Assembly: GCA_021209875.1 (NCBI GenBank)
Contig: JAGYVD010000003.1
Location: 4,650,001 to 4,714,000 of the forward strand
Origin: Rosellinia necatrix
Taxonomy: Eukaryota > Ascomycota > Sordariomycetes > Xylariales > Xylariaceae
Length of the DNA: 64,000 bases
Direction: 5' to 3'
Numbering within the stretch: position 1 is the stretch's first letter; each line of letters opens with the position of its first letter. Positions 1 to 10,548 of the stretch are shown here, in pieces. The position numbers and the translations under genes were made by a program. The notes under the pieces are model-generated. The model worked only from the letters and a program-made list of their open reading frames with translations, did not search any database and was not told the origin of the DNA.

Positions 1-381
1 GGTAACCCATTGCTCGAATGTAAATAATAATAAGTTGCCTCTTTCGGACAAACAGCATGGTTGTGATTGGCTATGGTCGCGCTTGGGGAGGAATTGCGGT
101 AGACGCGGTTCGTTGGCACAAGAGAGATACGGTGTGGAGCCATCATGACACGCTTGAGAGAGACCCACCTTCAATATAGACCCCAGCCCCATTCTTCCAT
201 AATAACACCCACTTCTGCTCTTTCCTACTCACAAGCCCTCTTGATTCGCGATACCTCCGTCTCTCGACTATCGCAGCCCGGTTGTGTGTTTTCGTCCAAT
301 TGAACGGACCCGTCCTTCGTTTACCGATTCCCTTTACTGTTTTCTTGTTTATATAATGAGTTTATAGCCGCCCAGCCCACA
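1..381. other. 5' flank of the homeodomain gene
   Basis: No gene is seen here. The stretch is the presumed promoter and leader of the homeodomain gene that starts at 382. The part from about 170 to 345 is pyrimidine-rich, as is common just upstream of fungal start codons. No specific operator could be recognised. Confidence 0.6.
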
Positions 382-2612
382 ATGTCGTTCCCCACCGCGT
401 CTACACCGTCACCGGTCCATGAGCGACAGGACCTCTCCTTTAGCAGCTCCCAGAACAGCAACACCGACACCTCGACGCTGTGTTTCGAGTCATCCTTCAG
501 GCTGGAGACATCTTTCCCCAACCAGAAGGCTGAGAGCGAGAAGCACCCCAAGGGCAAGCGGAAGAGGACCACGTGCGTATAGCGAGCCCAGCGGCAGCCA
601 GCCGGCATGGGTGCTGGGGCCGGACCTCTTTGGTGCTCAATTGGCTGACCATTGGGCCTTGCTCCTCTCTAGATCGCAGGATAAGACCGTCCTAGAAGCC
701 GCTTATAATGCCAACCCGAAGCCTGACAAGGCGGCGCGTCTCGACATCGTAAAGCGCGTTTCGTTGAACGAGAAAGAAGTGCAGGTTAGTCATGTCGGCG
801 TGCGATGACTTGCACGCGTCGTTTGGTGTCAATTGGAACTGACACCGCTGGTCGGGATAGATATGGTTTCAAAACCGACGGCAGAACGACCGGAGGAAAT
901 CCCGTCCGCTCTCACCACAGGAGATCGAGGCACTACGATATGGGAACGGCATGCGTGTTTTGTCATCTGACTCCATGCCTACATCCGTCGAGCCAGCCCC
1001 TATGTCAATTGCTATGGCAAATGCTGCCGAGCTGTCCCAGCGCTCGTCTGCTGACACAACTACGTCGGCGGAATATGGGGAGCGGCCTCCAAGCCCTGGG
1101 GGCGCGGTTTCCCAACTGAGGTCTCAGTCTTCATCACCCCAGGTTGTTGAGGTATCTAGGCTGGATAGGGATGCAAAGACAGACTCAGAAGTCAGGAATA
1201 CATCGGCTAGCACGCCGCCCTCGCCGACGAGAGGAGTTGGTGGCGCGGAGAGCGAGTCGCAGCCGTACGCTTCCGTCTCAGCGCCACAAGTTGGATATCT
1301 AGCAAACCGATGGTTTGCTGGCGATTCTTTCTCCGCCCCTCTACCAGAAAGGTCTAGCGAGGACTCGTTTAAGTACGGATGGGAGGCCCGGCCAATCATG
1401 GCTTCTGGTATTGATATTCGCAACTCCAGACTCAGTTCTTTCTCCTCTTCGACATCGTCGGCGGCTGATCACCCGCCGCCTACCTTACATCCGCATTCAT
1501 CATCATCGTCTTCTCATGTCCGATTATCTCTGTCCTTAGATGGTAAGGCCGAATTAATATCTGCGCAGCCATCACCGCCGCGTCACGCTGCACAGCTCCC
1601 CAGTACGGAGACACTACCCCCAGTCTTCAGTAATCGTACTTTGCAGCGGAGCCGGAGTGCAGCGTCCGGTGTTACACTGCCGCCTATTTCCACACTTACG
1701 AAAAGCCTCACGGCTCCTTTTCCGCCACAATTCACCCGTGGTCGGTCACGTGATGTCCACGCCTGGGAATCATGCTGTGAAGCTGATACTCGTGACGAGT
1801 TGACAAGGCACGCAGAAAACGAATCATCAGGGTCCGCTATAGCTGCTATCAGCTTGATGCGATCATCAAGCAGCTCTGCAAGTTTGAGCAATCTAATACA
1901 CAACCACCATTCACAATCCTCATCTCACTCGGGCGTTCTACAGCCAAATTCGAGCAAACGGAACGCGATTAATACGACACGTGGGTCTCTAGATAAGAAG
2001 CTGAGGCTGGGACGCGCAAAAACCTCGCCTCCCATGACCCGTTATATATCCATGGAGGAGTCAGGAAATCTGGCCGATTTGGAGGGGGACGAGGACTATC
2101 TCGAACCCGAAAAGAAAAGGCGGAAGAAGCAAGGCTACCAATTTGATATCCTGAGCCCCTCTGGCGACTCGGATAAAGAGAACTGGAGCCCGGGTACAGG
2201 TGGTAGTCCAGACCGCCGACGTGCGTTGCCACCGCCCGAGACCAGCGCATCACCTACGAAAACTATCGCACCGATCCCGAGGAACCCGCGGCGCATCGGG
2301 CGTATCCTCGGCGAGCAGGACGCGGCCGCCAAGCAGCTGTTCCTAAACGGTTCCACAGACGTAAGAAATCGTCACGCGAACCGCGCAAACACGGCGCCTA
2401 CCCCCGGGCAGCGATTTCGCAAGCCCGGCGAGGCGGCGGTGGCCATCTTTGAGGACGGTGGAGATGCGGGCCCCGATAGGAAGAGAGATGGCGGAAGGCA
2501 AGAAGGTGAGGAGGTCGAGCGCTTCATGCGCGGCGAACTCTCGCCCAGCAAACGCCCAGATATGGACTGCGTCGCCGGTCTGCTTTCCCTTAGTCAGGGG
2601 AACTGGCGCTGA
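382..2612 (+). CDS. Homeodomain transcription factor (fungal Yox1-like)
   Basis: This is a probable nuclear DNA-binding regulator. Three exons, 382-572, 673-784 and 861-2612, join in frame to give 684 residues. The homeodomain lies at about residues 58-125 and spans both introns: a basic KRKR arm in exon 1, helices 1-2 in exon 2, and a recognition helix in exon 3 that begins IWFQNRRQNDRRK. The WFQNRR core is diagnostic of the family. The rest is low-complexity and rich in Ser and Pro, with a basic patch near residue 480 and a conserved-looking segment around KENWSP (about residue 535), so it is probably disordered. The donors are GTGCGT and GTTAGT, and both introns keep frame. The gene converges on SEC10. 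Assignment to the Yox1/Yhp1 group rests on the domain type only, and its targets are unknown. The start is the first ATG in frame with the basic arm. Confidence 0.88.
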
Positions 2613-3404
2613 GAAGAAGAAAAAAGTAGTAAAAAGGTCTTATTGTTAATCTCTTAGCAAGGAACCGATTTGATATCACCGAGAGGGAAACGCGCAATTT
2701 ACTCTTTTGGAGCCGCATTTGTATAGGTTGCTTGAACATGTCAGGTAGACTCTATCATATTTTGTATGCCGGGGCCCGCCTCGGTTTTCGGTTCCTATTA
2801 GGGGAAGGTACCAGAAGGCTTTTCTTGCTCGACGAGGGTTTACGCTTGGTTTGCCAGGTTGGCTAATGAACGTCTCTGAGGTCGGAAAAGGCGTGGTGGT
2901 GATGTAGGCTTTTTTTGATTGGGAAAAGGAAGGGAGGGGAGGGGAGGGGAGAGGGGCAGGTGGGCTGAGACGAAATGAAACCTTGCTGAATGACGGAATT
3001 CCCTTTCTCGCTCGCCTGATAATATGTGACGGTGATATGTTCACTGGTTAACTCATATTGCTGACTCTCATAGTTAACCAAGCGAAGTCCCTAGCCTTCA
3101 TATCTCGTTGTAGGTAACGTCACAGTAGAAAATACGATGACCAGGTAATGTCATCCTCACTAATGTGGGAAGCTGGGTAAAGTCAATGAAAGCTGCACAC
3201 GTTGAGACGGAACTTTGAAAGTACTGAGCTAAAACGAGCAAACCAGTGGAACGCTTCCAACGTGTATGGTATGGGACTGTAGTGAAATTGGTATCATTTT
3301 ATCTCATTTGATCTCAAAGGCACGTTTATACATCACAGGGTGCACCAGTTTCCATTCGTGTTGCTTGACTAGTTCCCCATGCTCTGACAACCAACCTATC
3401 CGTC
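2613..3404. other. Convergent intergenic region, homeodomain gene / SEC10
   Basis: This is tail-to-tail spacer holding the 3' ends of both neighbours. It carries a G-rich tract at 2932-2956. Short ORFs on the minus strand (2676-3081) have no recognisable features and are treated as noise. Confidence 0.6.
2932..2956 (+). repeat. G-tract array, potential G-quadruplex
   Basis: Five runs of three or four G are separated by loops of A or AGA. This fits the usual G3+N1-7 pattern for an intramolecular quadruplex on the plus strand. It lies in the convergent spacer, about 320 bp after the homeodomain stop codon. Confidence 0.85.
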
Positions 3405-6013
3405 TTATAAACCAGAAAGAACGCTTTGGATACCCACACTTCTCGCATCGTCTCTGCTTTGGATGAAGCCCTTGAAATCGGCCTTTCCAAGCTTCTTTGT
3501 CGAGGCACCTGGGCCGGTTGCGAGATTTCGGCTTCTCTCGCGCAAAGCCTCGGGCCCGATGATGAAGAGATACCCGATCTCGGTTAGAACTTCGACCGCG
3601 ACTTCGACATCCTTCGAAAGTGGCCATTCTTTTAGCGTCGCGACATACCTAGCGATGTCCTTGGTAACCATCAGACCACCAGCGGCATTGACCTTGAATT
3701 TTTTGAAGTGTTCGAACAGCAGCCGCTGGATTGTAAGCGCAAGCTCGCTACTAAACACTTCTAGGTTTTGGCCGTCAACAGACTGGTTGAGTTGGTTGGT
3801 GAAGCGCGAGAGAAATAGGCACAGCGATGTGCATGTGGCCGTCTGCAACAACTCGACAAGATCAAGCTCGTCTTTAGGTAAGAAGTCTAACTTCTTCTGT
3901 TGCCCCAACGATTTTGTGATCCAGTTGATCATAACATCCATGGTGCTCTTCATGACGCTATTTGTCTTCCTTTCGATGGCATCAATGCCCACCTTAGATT
4001 GTGCTTCCATGCTCCGTCGTACGGTTGTGTTGGATTCCGCCAAGCGAATCAATACATTGTTTATAAAGCGGGACATGATGTTCGTAATAGTCACTGCTGG
4101 TCGGATTGATGGTAGATAAGATATATCCGGCTCAGTCTTTACAGTTTCCTGAGAAGTGGCTCGCTCAAGGGCAGCCTCCAAGGCAGTCTCAATGTATACT
4201 TGACCCATATGCGTTAGAAGGAGATTTAGAAGGATTGAGACATCCTTAGGCGTATCAGTTGGACTGCCCAGCTCCAGCGTCCGTCGTACACTTTCTGCGA
4301 GCCACGTCATCATCCTCTTGGCGTTCGCAGCGGATAAATACCCCTCCTCTTCTGATACCTCGATTTCGTTCTTGATGTTGTCCGTGTCTTGTATCCGAGC
4401 GACTCTCAACATCATGGCTTTTTGGGTTGGTGCAAGATCAGACGATTCCAGCCTTTCTAGGTATGCGTCCTTGGCGGATTCCATGAGCTGATTCGTCCGT
4501 TGTGCTAGTGAAGCCATGAAACCTGTCGGGGCTTTTTTTCTTCTCGAGTGGTAGATGGTAAATCTGAAAAGTAGAGAATTAAATAGCTCCTCTAAGCTCT
4601 TCTTTTCTCGGTCAATATACGAATTCCCCATGATATAAGGGACGAAGAGCTCTTCCATCTGCTGGTCTAGTGTTTGTGAGATCTGCGCCGAGCAGGGCTC
4701 CGGATGTTCGGTCAAGCCGTGCGACTTTAGGTCCTCAATCAAGGCACTGATGTATGTTCGTGAGGAGTGGAGGGACCGAAGAAAAGCCAGAGAGGAAATG
4801 GTGTTAGCTTTTTCTAAGACCATCTCCAGCCTCTGTTGGATCGATTGTTGGAAGATTCTTTGAATAAACTTAATCAAAACAGTCTCGTAATACGGGAAGG
4901 CTCTTTTGATAATGAATGACTCTTCCTGCATGATGATCCGGACTTCGTCGATGAGCGACTGCAAACTAGGCTCGACACCAGGCGGTTCAGTGTCGGGGTC
5001 CGCAAGCTGATCCCAGGTTTCCCCGTCCATCGTAACCTCATCGGTGATGAGCTGATCCCTGTCGATGAAGAACTGATGTTGGTTGACAAAGACGGCGATA
5101 ACGCTGGCACCGCCGTTGAAATCGTGCAGTACCTTGGCGCATTCCATCATGTCGTCGAAATTCTGTTTCCGGTAGCTGTTGTTGAACTGCTTCAGCAAAT
5201 CCTGTTCTAAGGTTTCGCAGAATTTCTCTAGAATCTCGCGCGTATTATGCGACCTGTCAGCACCATTAATGCCGTTTGTGGTGCCATTCCGCTGGTGCCC
5301 GTTGGTTTGGTTCCACGATGTCGGGTCCAACCTCTGGCTGATGCGCATCAGCTGGTGCGCAATGACGGCGCATCGGACCTTGTTTTCCGAGCCGCCTTGA
5401 CGCTGAATGTCTTGTAGAGATGTCAATTCTCCCGTCTCGCTGACCTGAAGCCAACAGTGTATCAGGAAGTTTGCGTCCAAAGCCCGTCTCCGTTTCCGAT
5501 CGAGCTCCTCAAGCTTTTCTCCAATCTGCACAGCAATATTGCCGCCCGCCTCTCCGCGGCTGCCCCTGTCGTTGATACCCGGGTTGTTGAGCGTGACATC
5601 GAGGGCCTCGAACTGATTTATCGACTGATCTAGCTTGCGGCCAAGGGTATCGAGGGTCTGGTCGTGCTGCGTCTCGGCACGCCTAACTTGCGTCAGAAGT
5701 TCCGACTCTTTCTCCTGCAATTCTTCCGAGAGACTCCCGAGACCCTCCAGCGCATCTGGGGGGAATTGCCGTCAGCAGCATATCCTTGGGGGTGGAAAGA
5801 CGCAGAAGGCTTCATACTCTCAAAGCTTCTGATCAGGGGCTTGGGGTCGAAAGCCGGCTGGGCAGCGCCCGAGCGTCGGTTCTGGGAGACGGCATTCTCG
5901 GCGAGGGAGTCGACGAAGTCACGGACGATGAAGTCTTTATTCGAGAAGTCGTCAAGGGTAAAGCTGGGGCCCTTGGGAAACAGGGTTCGCGACCCGGACC
6001 CGGCCCTCTCCAT
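3405..6013 (-). CDS. SEC10: Exocyst complex component Sec10
   Basis: Sec10 is a subunit of the octameric exocyst, which tethers secretory vesicles to the plasma membrane at growing tips. Two exons, 6013-5818 and 5755-3405, are separated by a 62-bp intron with a GTATGA donor and CAG acceptor, giving 848 residues, the usual length for fungal Sec10. The N-terminus has the family signature FTLDDFSNKDFIVRDFVDSL, followed by a helical, coiled-coil-rich body. The extreme C-terminus reads VGIQSVLSGL, also typical. The ATG at 6013 is preferred because the reading frame further upstream has only a TTG and then a TAG. The gene is divergent from NUS1. Pfam Sec10 identity is inferred from recognition of these conserved ends and the overall length. 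Confidence 0.93.
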
Positions 6014-7064
6014 CAGGTCGGTCGCGGCGCTCTGATCGATGCTGGAGGCGCCACCATGGAGGGGAGAGAGCACCACGGATGGGCGCAATGGCCGTTGGTT
6101 GCAGCGGATCGTTTGTCTCGGTGGGATACGGTCCGTATATATGGGGAGAGTTCGCTGGTTATCGAGGGGCTAGGTTAGATTGGTGCCGTCGTTATCCATC
6201 CAGGCTTGTTCGGTAGGTAGGTGGTTATTATGTTAGCCACGGGTGGTCGCAGAAAGGGTGCCTACCTAGGCAGGCTACTTGGTACTCCGTGAAGTCTGAA
6301 GAAGACTGAAACTCGAACCAGAGGCACCACCTTGCAGGAAGGTGCCCCAGGTGCTTGGTGTGTAACCCAGTCGTAAGTATGTCCTAAACAGGCATAGCGA
6401 GCATAAGAAAGCTCCTGGATTAGGTTATTTTGCGGGGGCTTATCCACCCACCAAGTCGGTACGGTGCGACAACAATAGTGCTACCAGGTAGGTATACCAT
6501 AACTACACTACAAGTAGTTACAGCAGGGAGACGCAGCGCCCTGATCTGGCCCTGATCCGGGCATGGGCTGCCTGGGGACGAGTGCCTAGGCAAGGTACAA
6601 CATCGCTTCTAGCGGCGGGAGCACCCCCTTGTCATATCGGTCACCACCAGGCCGCGCAATTACAGGTGTGGCTGAGGCCCTGTCGTCTTGTCCTGGTCTT
6701 GTCTTACAGGTTTTTAAGCTAGAGCTGCACATTCGCGTCACTGCAGCAAATAATCCCAAGTACCCATTGTGACCACATTCCAATCCAGAGCTGCCCTGGC
6801 GAATTCCACATGACAATCGTCATACTCCGCCCACCGTGATTGGCGTTCCTTCGTTATGGTATCTGGCTACCCTGGTCGAATTATCCCACGGCCTACGCAA
6901 TTTTATTCCGCCACATATCTATCATATCTATCTACAGACACGGACCGCACCGTCAACGATAGAGATGATGCTAGCGGTTAGATAATACGAGGGAAAAAGA
7001 AAAAGAACAAACTACGGACCGCGGCATTCTTTATAGGTCCCCCCATTCCCCCATTGACACTACC

Positions 7065-7134
7065 ACCCGACACCACCGCCGGATACCACCGCCGGATATC
7101 ATCGCCGGATATCATCGCCGGATATCATCGCCGG
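7065..7134 (+). repeat. 13-bp tandem repeat in the NUS1 leader
   Basis: The unit GCCGGATATCATC occurs three times perfectly from 7091 to 7129. It is preceded by one variant copy (7078-7090) and one degenerate copy (7065-7077), and followed by a partial unit. Each unit contains the palindrome GGATATC(C). The array ends about 97 bp before the NUS1 start codon. Confidence 0.9.
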
Positions 7135-7180
7135 CACATCTCCATACTCGTTTGCTCATTCGTTGGTGGAAACACGAAAC

Positions 7181-7222
7181 AACAGCCAACAGCCAACAGC
7201 CAACAGCCAACTGCCAACTGCC
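7181..7222 (+). repeat. 7-bp tandem repeat in the NUS1 leader
   Basis: Six head-to-tail copies are present of AACAGCC (four) and AACTGCC (two). The array ends ten bases before the NUS1 ATG, so it is very likely transcribed as part of the 5' UTR. Confidence 0.92.
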
Positions 7223-7231
7223 AGGATAGCC

Positions 7232-8438
7232 ATGTCATTCAGGTCGAGAGATACCCAGATCTACCGGGAGGATGAGAAGTCTGGACACACAACCCTCGGG
7301 GCTGAGGGTCGTGAAGAGTTAGCTAAGGTTAGTGCTCGCATGCATTCCCACCCATCTCGAGCCTCATCCCGCTCACCCGCCTCCCAACCTCATGATCGGC
7401 ACGCGCTGCTACCACGGGTAGCTGCCTCCCAACCTCATGATCGGCACGCGCTGCTACCACGGGTAGCTTGCAGCTAGCATGTGGCCAAACATGTGGCTAA
7501 CACGGGCCACCAGAACTATCTCCCCGCGCCGCCAGCTCGCCAGCGAAGCAACAGCCGCACAAGGAAACAAGACTCGTCTCGTCTCGGCGTCAGGAGATTC
7601 CTCAAGGCCCAGCTCTACGCACTCCTCTACCTATTAGTCCACGCCGTTTTCTCCTTGTGCATCCGGATTCGTATTGCCTACCGTGCCGTCTCCAATCGGC
7701 TCGTCTCAATCCTCAAGCATCACTACAATTCACCCGAGTACATAGCCCGCGATGTGGCCACGCTGAAAAGGCTACCAGGCCACCTCAGCATAATACTGAC
7801 CCTCGAGAACGGTGGCAAGGGAGATGCCCTGGAGAAATTGGTGAATGAGGCTTCTGAGGTGGCCGCGTGGTGTGCCGCTGCGGGTATTCCCACGCTATCC
7901 GTATACGAGAGGACCGGTACTTGGTTCCCTCAATGCCGCCGTGTCGTTAATCACTAACATGTAGTGTATAGGTGTCCTGAAGAGATACATGACGCAAACC
8001 CATCGTAGTGTATGCCATCGTTTCAAAACCTGGTTCGGCAAGCGCCAGGCGCCGCCTCTTGCCCTTTTCGCCCGGGGCGCCCCTACAATTCGATCACACA
8101 ACCGCCAGGGTTTGGACCTCGTCCTTGTCTCTGAGGACGATGGCCGCGAAGCTATGGTTGATCTCACAAGGGTTCTGACCGAGATGGTTCAGAAGGAAAA
8201 GATCGCCGCGAAAGATATTACTATGGACGTGATCGACAACGAGTTGTCCGAGGCGGTTATGCGCGAACCGGATTTGCTCATCTCATTCGAGCCCTATGTT
8301 GACTTGCAGGGCTACCCACCGTGGGCCATTCGTCTAACCGAAATTCACTGTTCTCCCGATAACCAAGGGGTGGGATACCAACTATTCCTACGGGCCCTTC
8401 GAAGATACGCGCAGGCGACGTTCAAGCTGGGAAAGTAA
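7232..8438 (+). CDS. NUS1: Dehydrodolichyl diphosphate synthase subunit NUS1 (NgBR family)
   Basis: NUS1 is the regulatory, membrane-bound subunit of ER cis-prenyltransferase. It pairs with Rer2/Srt1-type subunits to make dolichol for N-glycosylation and GPI anchors. Preferred exons are 7232-7327, 7514-7916 and 7972-8438 (321 residues). The N-terminus MSFRSRDTQIYREDE is typical of fungal Nus1. A hydrophobic segment (about residues 60-85) precedes the cis-prenyltransferase fold, and the C-terminal core contains DLLISFEPY and GYPPWAIRLTEI. The acceptor at 7514 is chosen because a GCTAAC branch site lies about 14 bp before it and the join gives a K-NYLP context like homologues. An acceptor at 7478 is an in-frame alternative adding 12 residues. 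Intron 1 carries a perfect 45-bp duplication. The stop codon is 140 bp from that of the convergent ALKBH2-like gene. Confidence 0.9.
7379..7468 (+). repeat. Perfect 45-bp tandem duplication in NUS1 intron 1
   Basis: Two adjacent identical 45-bp copies lie at 7379-7423 and 7424-7468. The unit is a multiple of three and stays open in the frame of exon 1 until a stop just past the array. Confidence 0.95.
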
Positions 8439-8578
8439 GCTCAATAATAGATTCCTTCATCATTCCGGAAGCCGGCGAGCATGTGGGTAGGCGCACATAG
8501 TGTTGAATGAATATCGCTGTATTTTCCAACCATAAAACGAGAGGCAGGGGCAGCATAGAGGGGGGAGATACCCAATGT

Positions 8579-10017
8579 TCATGGTTTGGGTGCTTGTACC
8601 CACGGTTTCATCGTTTCGGCCGCCGCATTCCATCTATAAACCGGACCATTACCTACATTATATTGATAATAATTCTCTGTACCCCCTTTGACCAAAGCCC
8701 GTCGAAAGGTGATATTAATCCGTCCACCGTCCCACTCATTCTTGCCAGTGCGCTTAGGGACCGAGTGTAGCCAGTTCGCCTGTGTCCTGCCGCGCATCAG
8801 CACCATGTCGCCAGTTCCAAGGGGTAGCTTGAGCTGCGCATTTGAAGCATCCCCCTTATTAGTCTCCCCTGATCCCGATCGCGGCAGCGGCTTGTGCTTC
8901 ATCAAAAAGTCCCGTCGCGCTCCTAACGAAAACGATGCGATTGCAGGGAGCGCACCCAAGAACCGCTCGTCATCACTATGGAACGAGATGCTATCCGCGC
9001 CGGAGGCGTAGTAATTCACGAGACAAAAGTTGAATCGGCATCCTGTCGCTGCCTCGGTAGATTTCCGCAGAATCTCGAGACAGTGGGGGATGGGACGAGG
9101 TATTGCTTTGTAACCTGTTGGTTTTCCTAGCGATGGTGCTTCGTGCACGGCTGCGCACCCGGCTGGGATTGGCTTGCCTGTTTGTGCATCTATTACGGTG
9201 CCCGATGAAGGCTGTTGGTCAAACGTTAAGTCAGATGCGGTGGGAGGGCTAGTCTCGAAGCACGCCGTCTCGTCCAACCCAAACACTGTTGTCCACTACA
9301 AAGATTGCAGGATCAGCAAGAGACCGCTAGTGATTATCCATTGGGGTTAGGGTGTGAGGGCTCCCAGGTGCTTTGGGGTCTTTATTTCAGATCTGAACGA
9401 AGTAGGATGGTCCTGGTCTTGGGCTTGGTTTACTCACCCTCGGCGTTCGAATGTGTGTCTTGATACCGCCTCGTGCGATATCATATTCCACACGGTAGAA
9501 CGGCAGCTCGGATCGCAAAAACTCAAAGAGCTGCCGGGATGACTTCCGTGAAATATACGGCTCAAAACACAGGAGATCGAGGTCTGGCCGGTCCGATATC
9601 ACGCGTGCAACACGTGCCGGTGGGCCAGATATCTCTGCCTGGAGTGAATCTGGCAGATGAGGTATAGGGAATGGATACGAGGCATGTGTAGAGTAGCATA
9701 CTGAGCTACGATGAGTTGCCATTGAGGGGCTGGCAGTCTTATCATTATTGCAAATCTGGGAATCCGTGGTCTTGGGTGTATTAGTCCAATGTTGTGTTCA
9801 ATCCTCGAAAGCTAGGACCAGTCGTCTATCTACATCACAGATGCGCACATCGCATATTACAAGTATGTTGTATGATTTTAGAGCGGAGGATATAATAAAA
9901 TAAGGGAAATACCAGTGTTGAAGGCCCACTCTCCACATATGCCGGCTCTGGATGACGCGGCTTCTTGCTGCTGGGCGTGATGAAGTATTCATTAATTGTC
10001 CGTTTTTTTGACATCAT
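8579..10017 (-). CDS. AlkB-type DNA repair dioxygenase (ALKBH2-like)
   Basis: This is a predicted Fe(II)/2-oxoglutarate dioxygenase that oxidatively removes N1-methyladenine and N3-methylcytosine lesions from DNA. Exons 10017-9913, 9770-9438 and 9295-8579 all join in phase 0, giving 384 residues. The catalytic set is visible: the HxD iron ligands in SISFHSDDERF (about residue 260), the distal iron-ligand His in WLHSVPKR, and the 2OG-binding Arg in RINITFRR. The substrate-loop context TPR/WTTVFGLDE across the second junction is typical of ALKBH2/3. The N-terminus has a PIP-box-like RTINEYF followed by a basic SSKKPR, which suggests nuclear targeting and PCNA contact (inference). The donor at intron 1 is GTATTT, and the exon 2 acceptor is the least certain boundary. 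The gene is divergent from TRM5 and convergent with NUS1. Confidence 0.9.
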
Positions 10018-10548
10018 TGGGCATTACTGAGTGGGATGTAAGAATAACGAAGAGAATGTTGTTCCCTTTAGTGAGGTTCCTTCTTGCTGAGAATGAGATA
10101 CTAATAATTTATTATATATGAAAGCCTGTAACATATCTGGGGGGTAAAGATTAAGTATCGGCTCTCCTAATGGTCCATCTAGCCTTGCTCGATCTCAAGA
10201 TGCATGAGCTCCTGCAACGATCATTAGCCTTGCATGACTAACACCGCCATCCTTGTCGAGTACCCCACAATTTATAGGCAGAGCAAGAGCCAGGGGTATT
10301 AATTAATTAAGTCCCTGGCAATTAAAACGAATTTCGCCAAGTTGGGCTGTCACGAACAACGCACAATTCCCCCAACTATGATGGTACGTCATTCCGATTT
10401 CCGGACTCCCCGTTTTTTTTTTTTTTGCGCATCTCTCTTCTCTCTCTCTCTCTCTCTTGATTGTTCACGTTGGTTCGTTCGTTCGACGATAGCGCTAACC
10501 TTGTGATCCACGACCAATCAGGACCCCGCTGCAGCAACCGAGGAGGAC
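10018..10548. promoter_or_regulatory. Bidirectional promoter, ALKBH2-like / TRM5
   Basis: A short AT-rich region separates two divergent genes. It includes a run of ATTAATTAATTAA near 10299. On the TRM5 side lie a T14 tract (10413-10426) and a TC-rich tract (10432-10457), which appear to sit inside a leader intron (donor GTACGT at 10384, branch GCTAAC near 10495, acceptor at 10521). Confidence 0.6.
10413..10457 (+). repeat. Poly-T and (TC)n tract in the TRM5 leader
   Basis: Fourteen T are followed by a TC dinucleotide run with few interruptions. The tract lies within the putative leader intron of TRM5. Confidence 0.9.

Larger units (their letters stand above)
6014..7231. promoter_or_regulatory. 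Divergent SEC10/NUS1 intergenic region
   Basis: The shared 5' region is 1.2 kb. It holds a TAGGTA-type motif cluster (about 6210-6290 and 6480-6500) and, next to NUS1, two tandem repeat blocks described separately. No coding region could be supported. Confidence 0.6.

Noticed and set aside
5693..6088. Longer N-terminus for SEC10 starting at 6088
   Set aside because: The codon at 6088 is TTG and an in-frame TAG lies upstream; the ATG at 6013 precedes the conserved Sec10 start.
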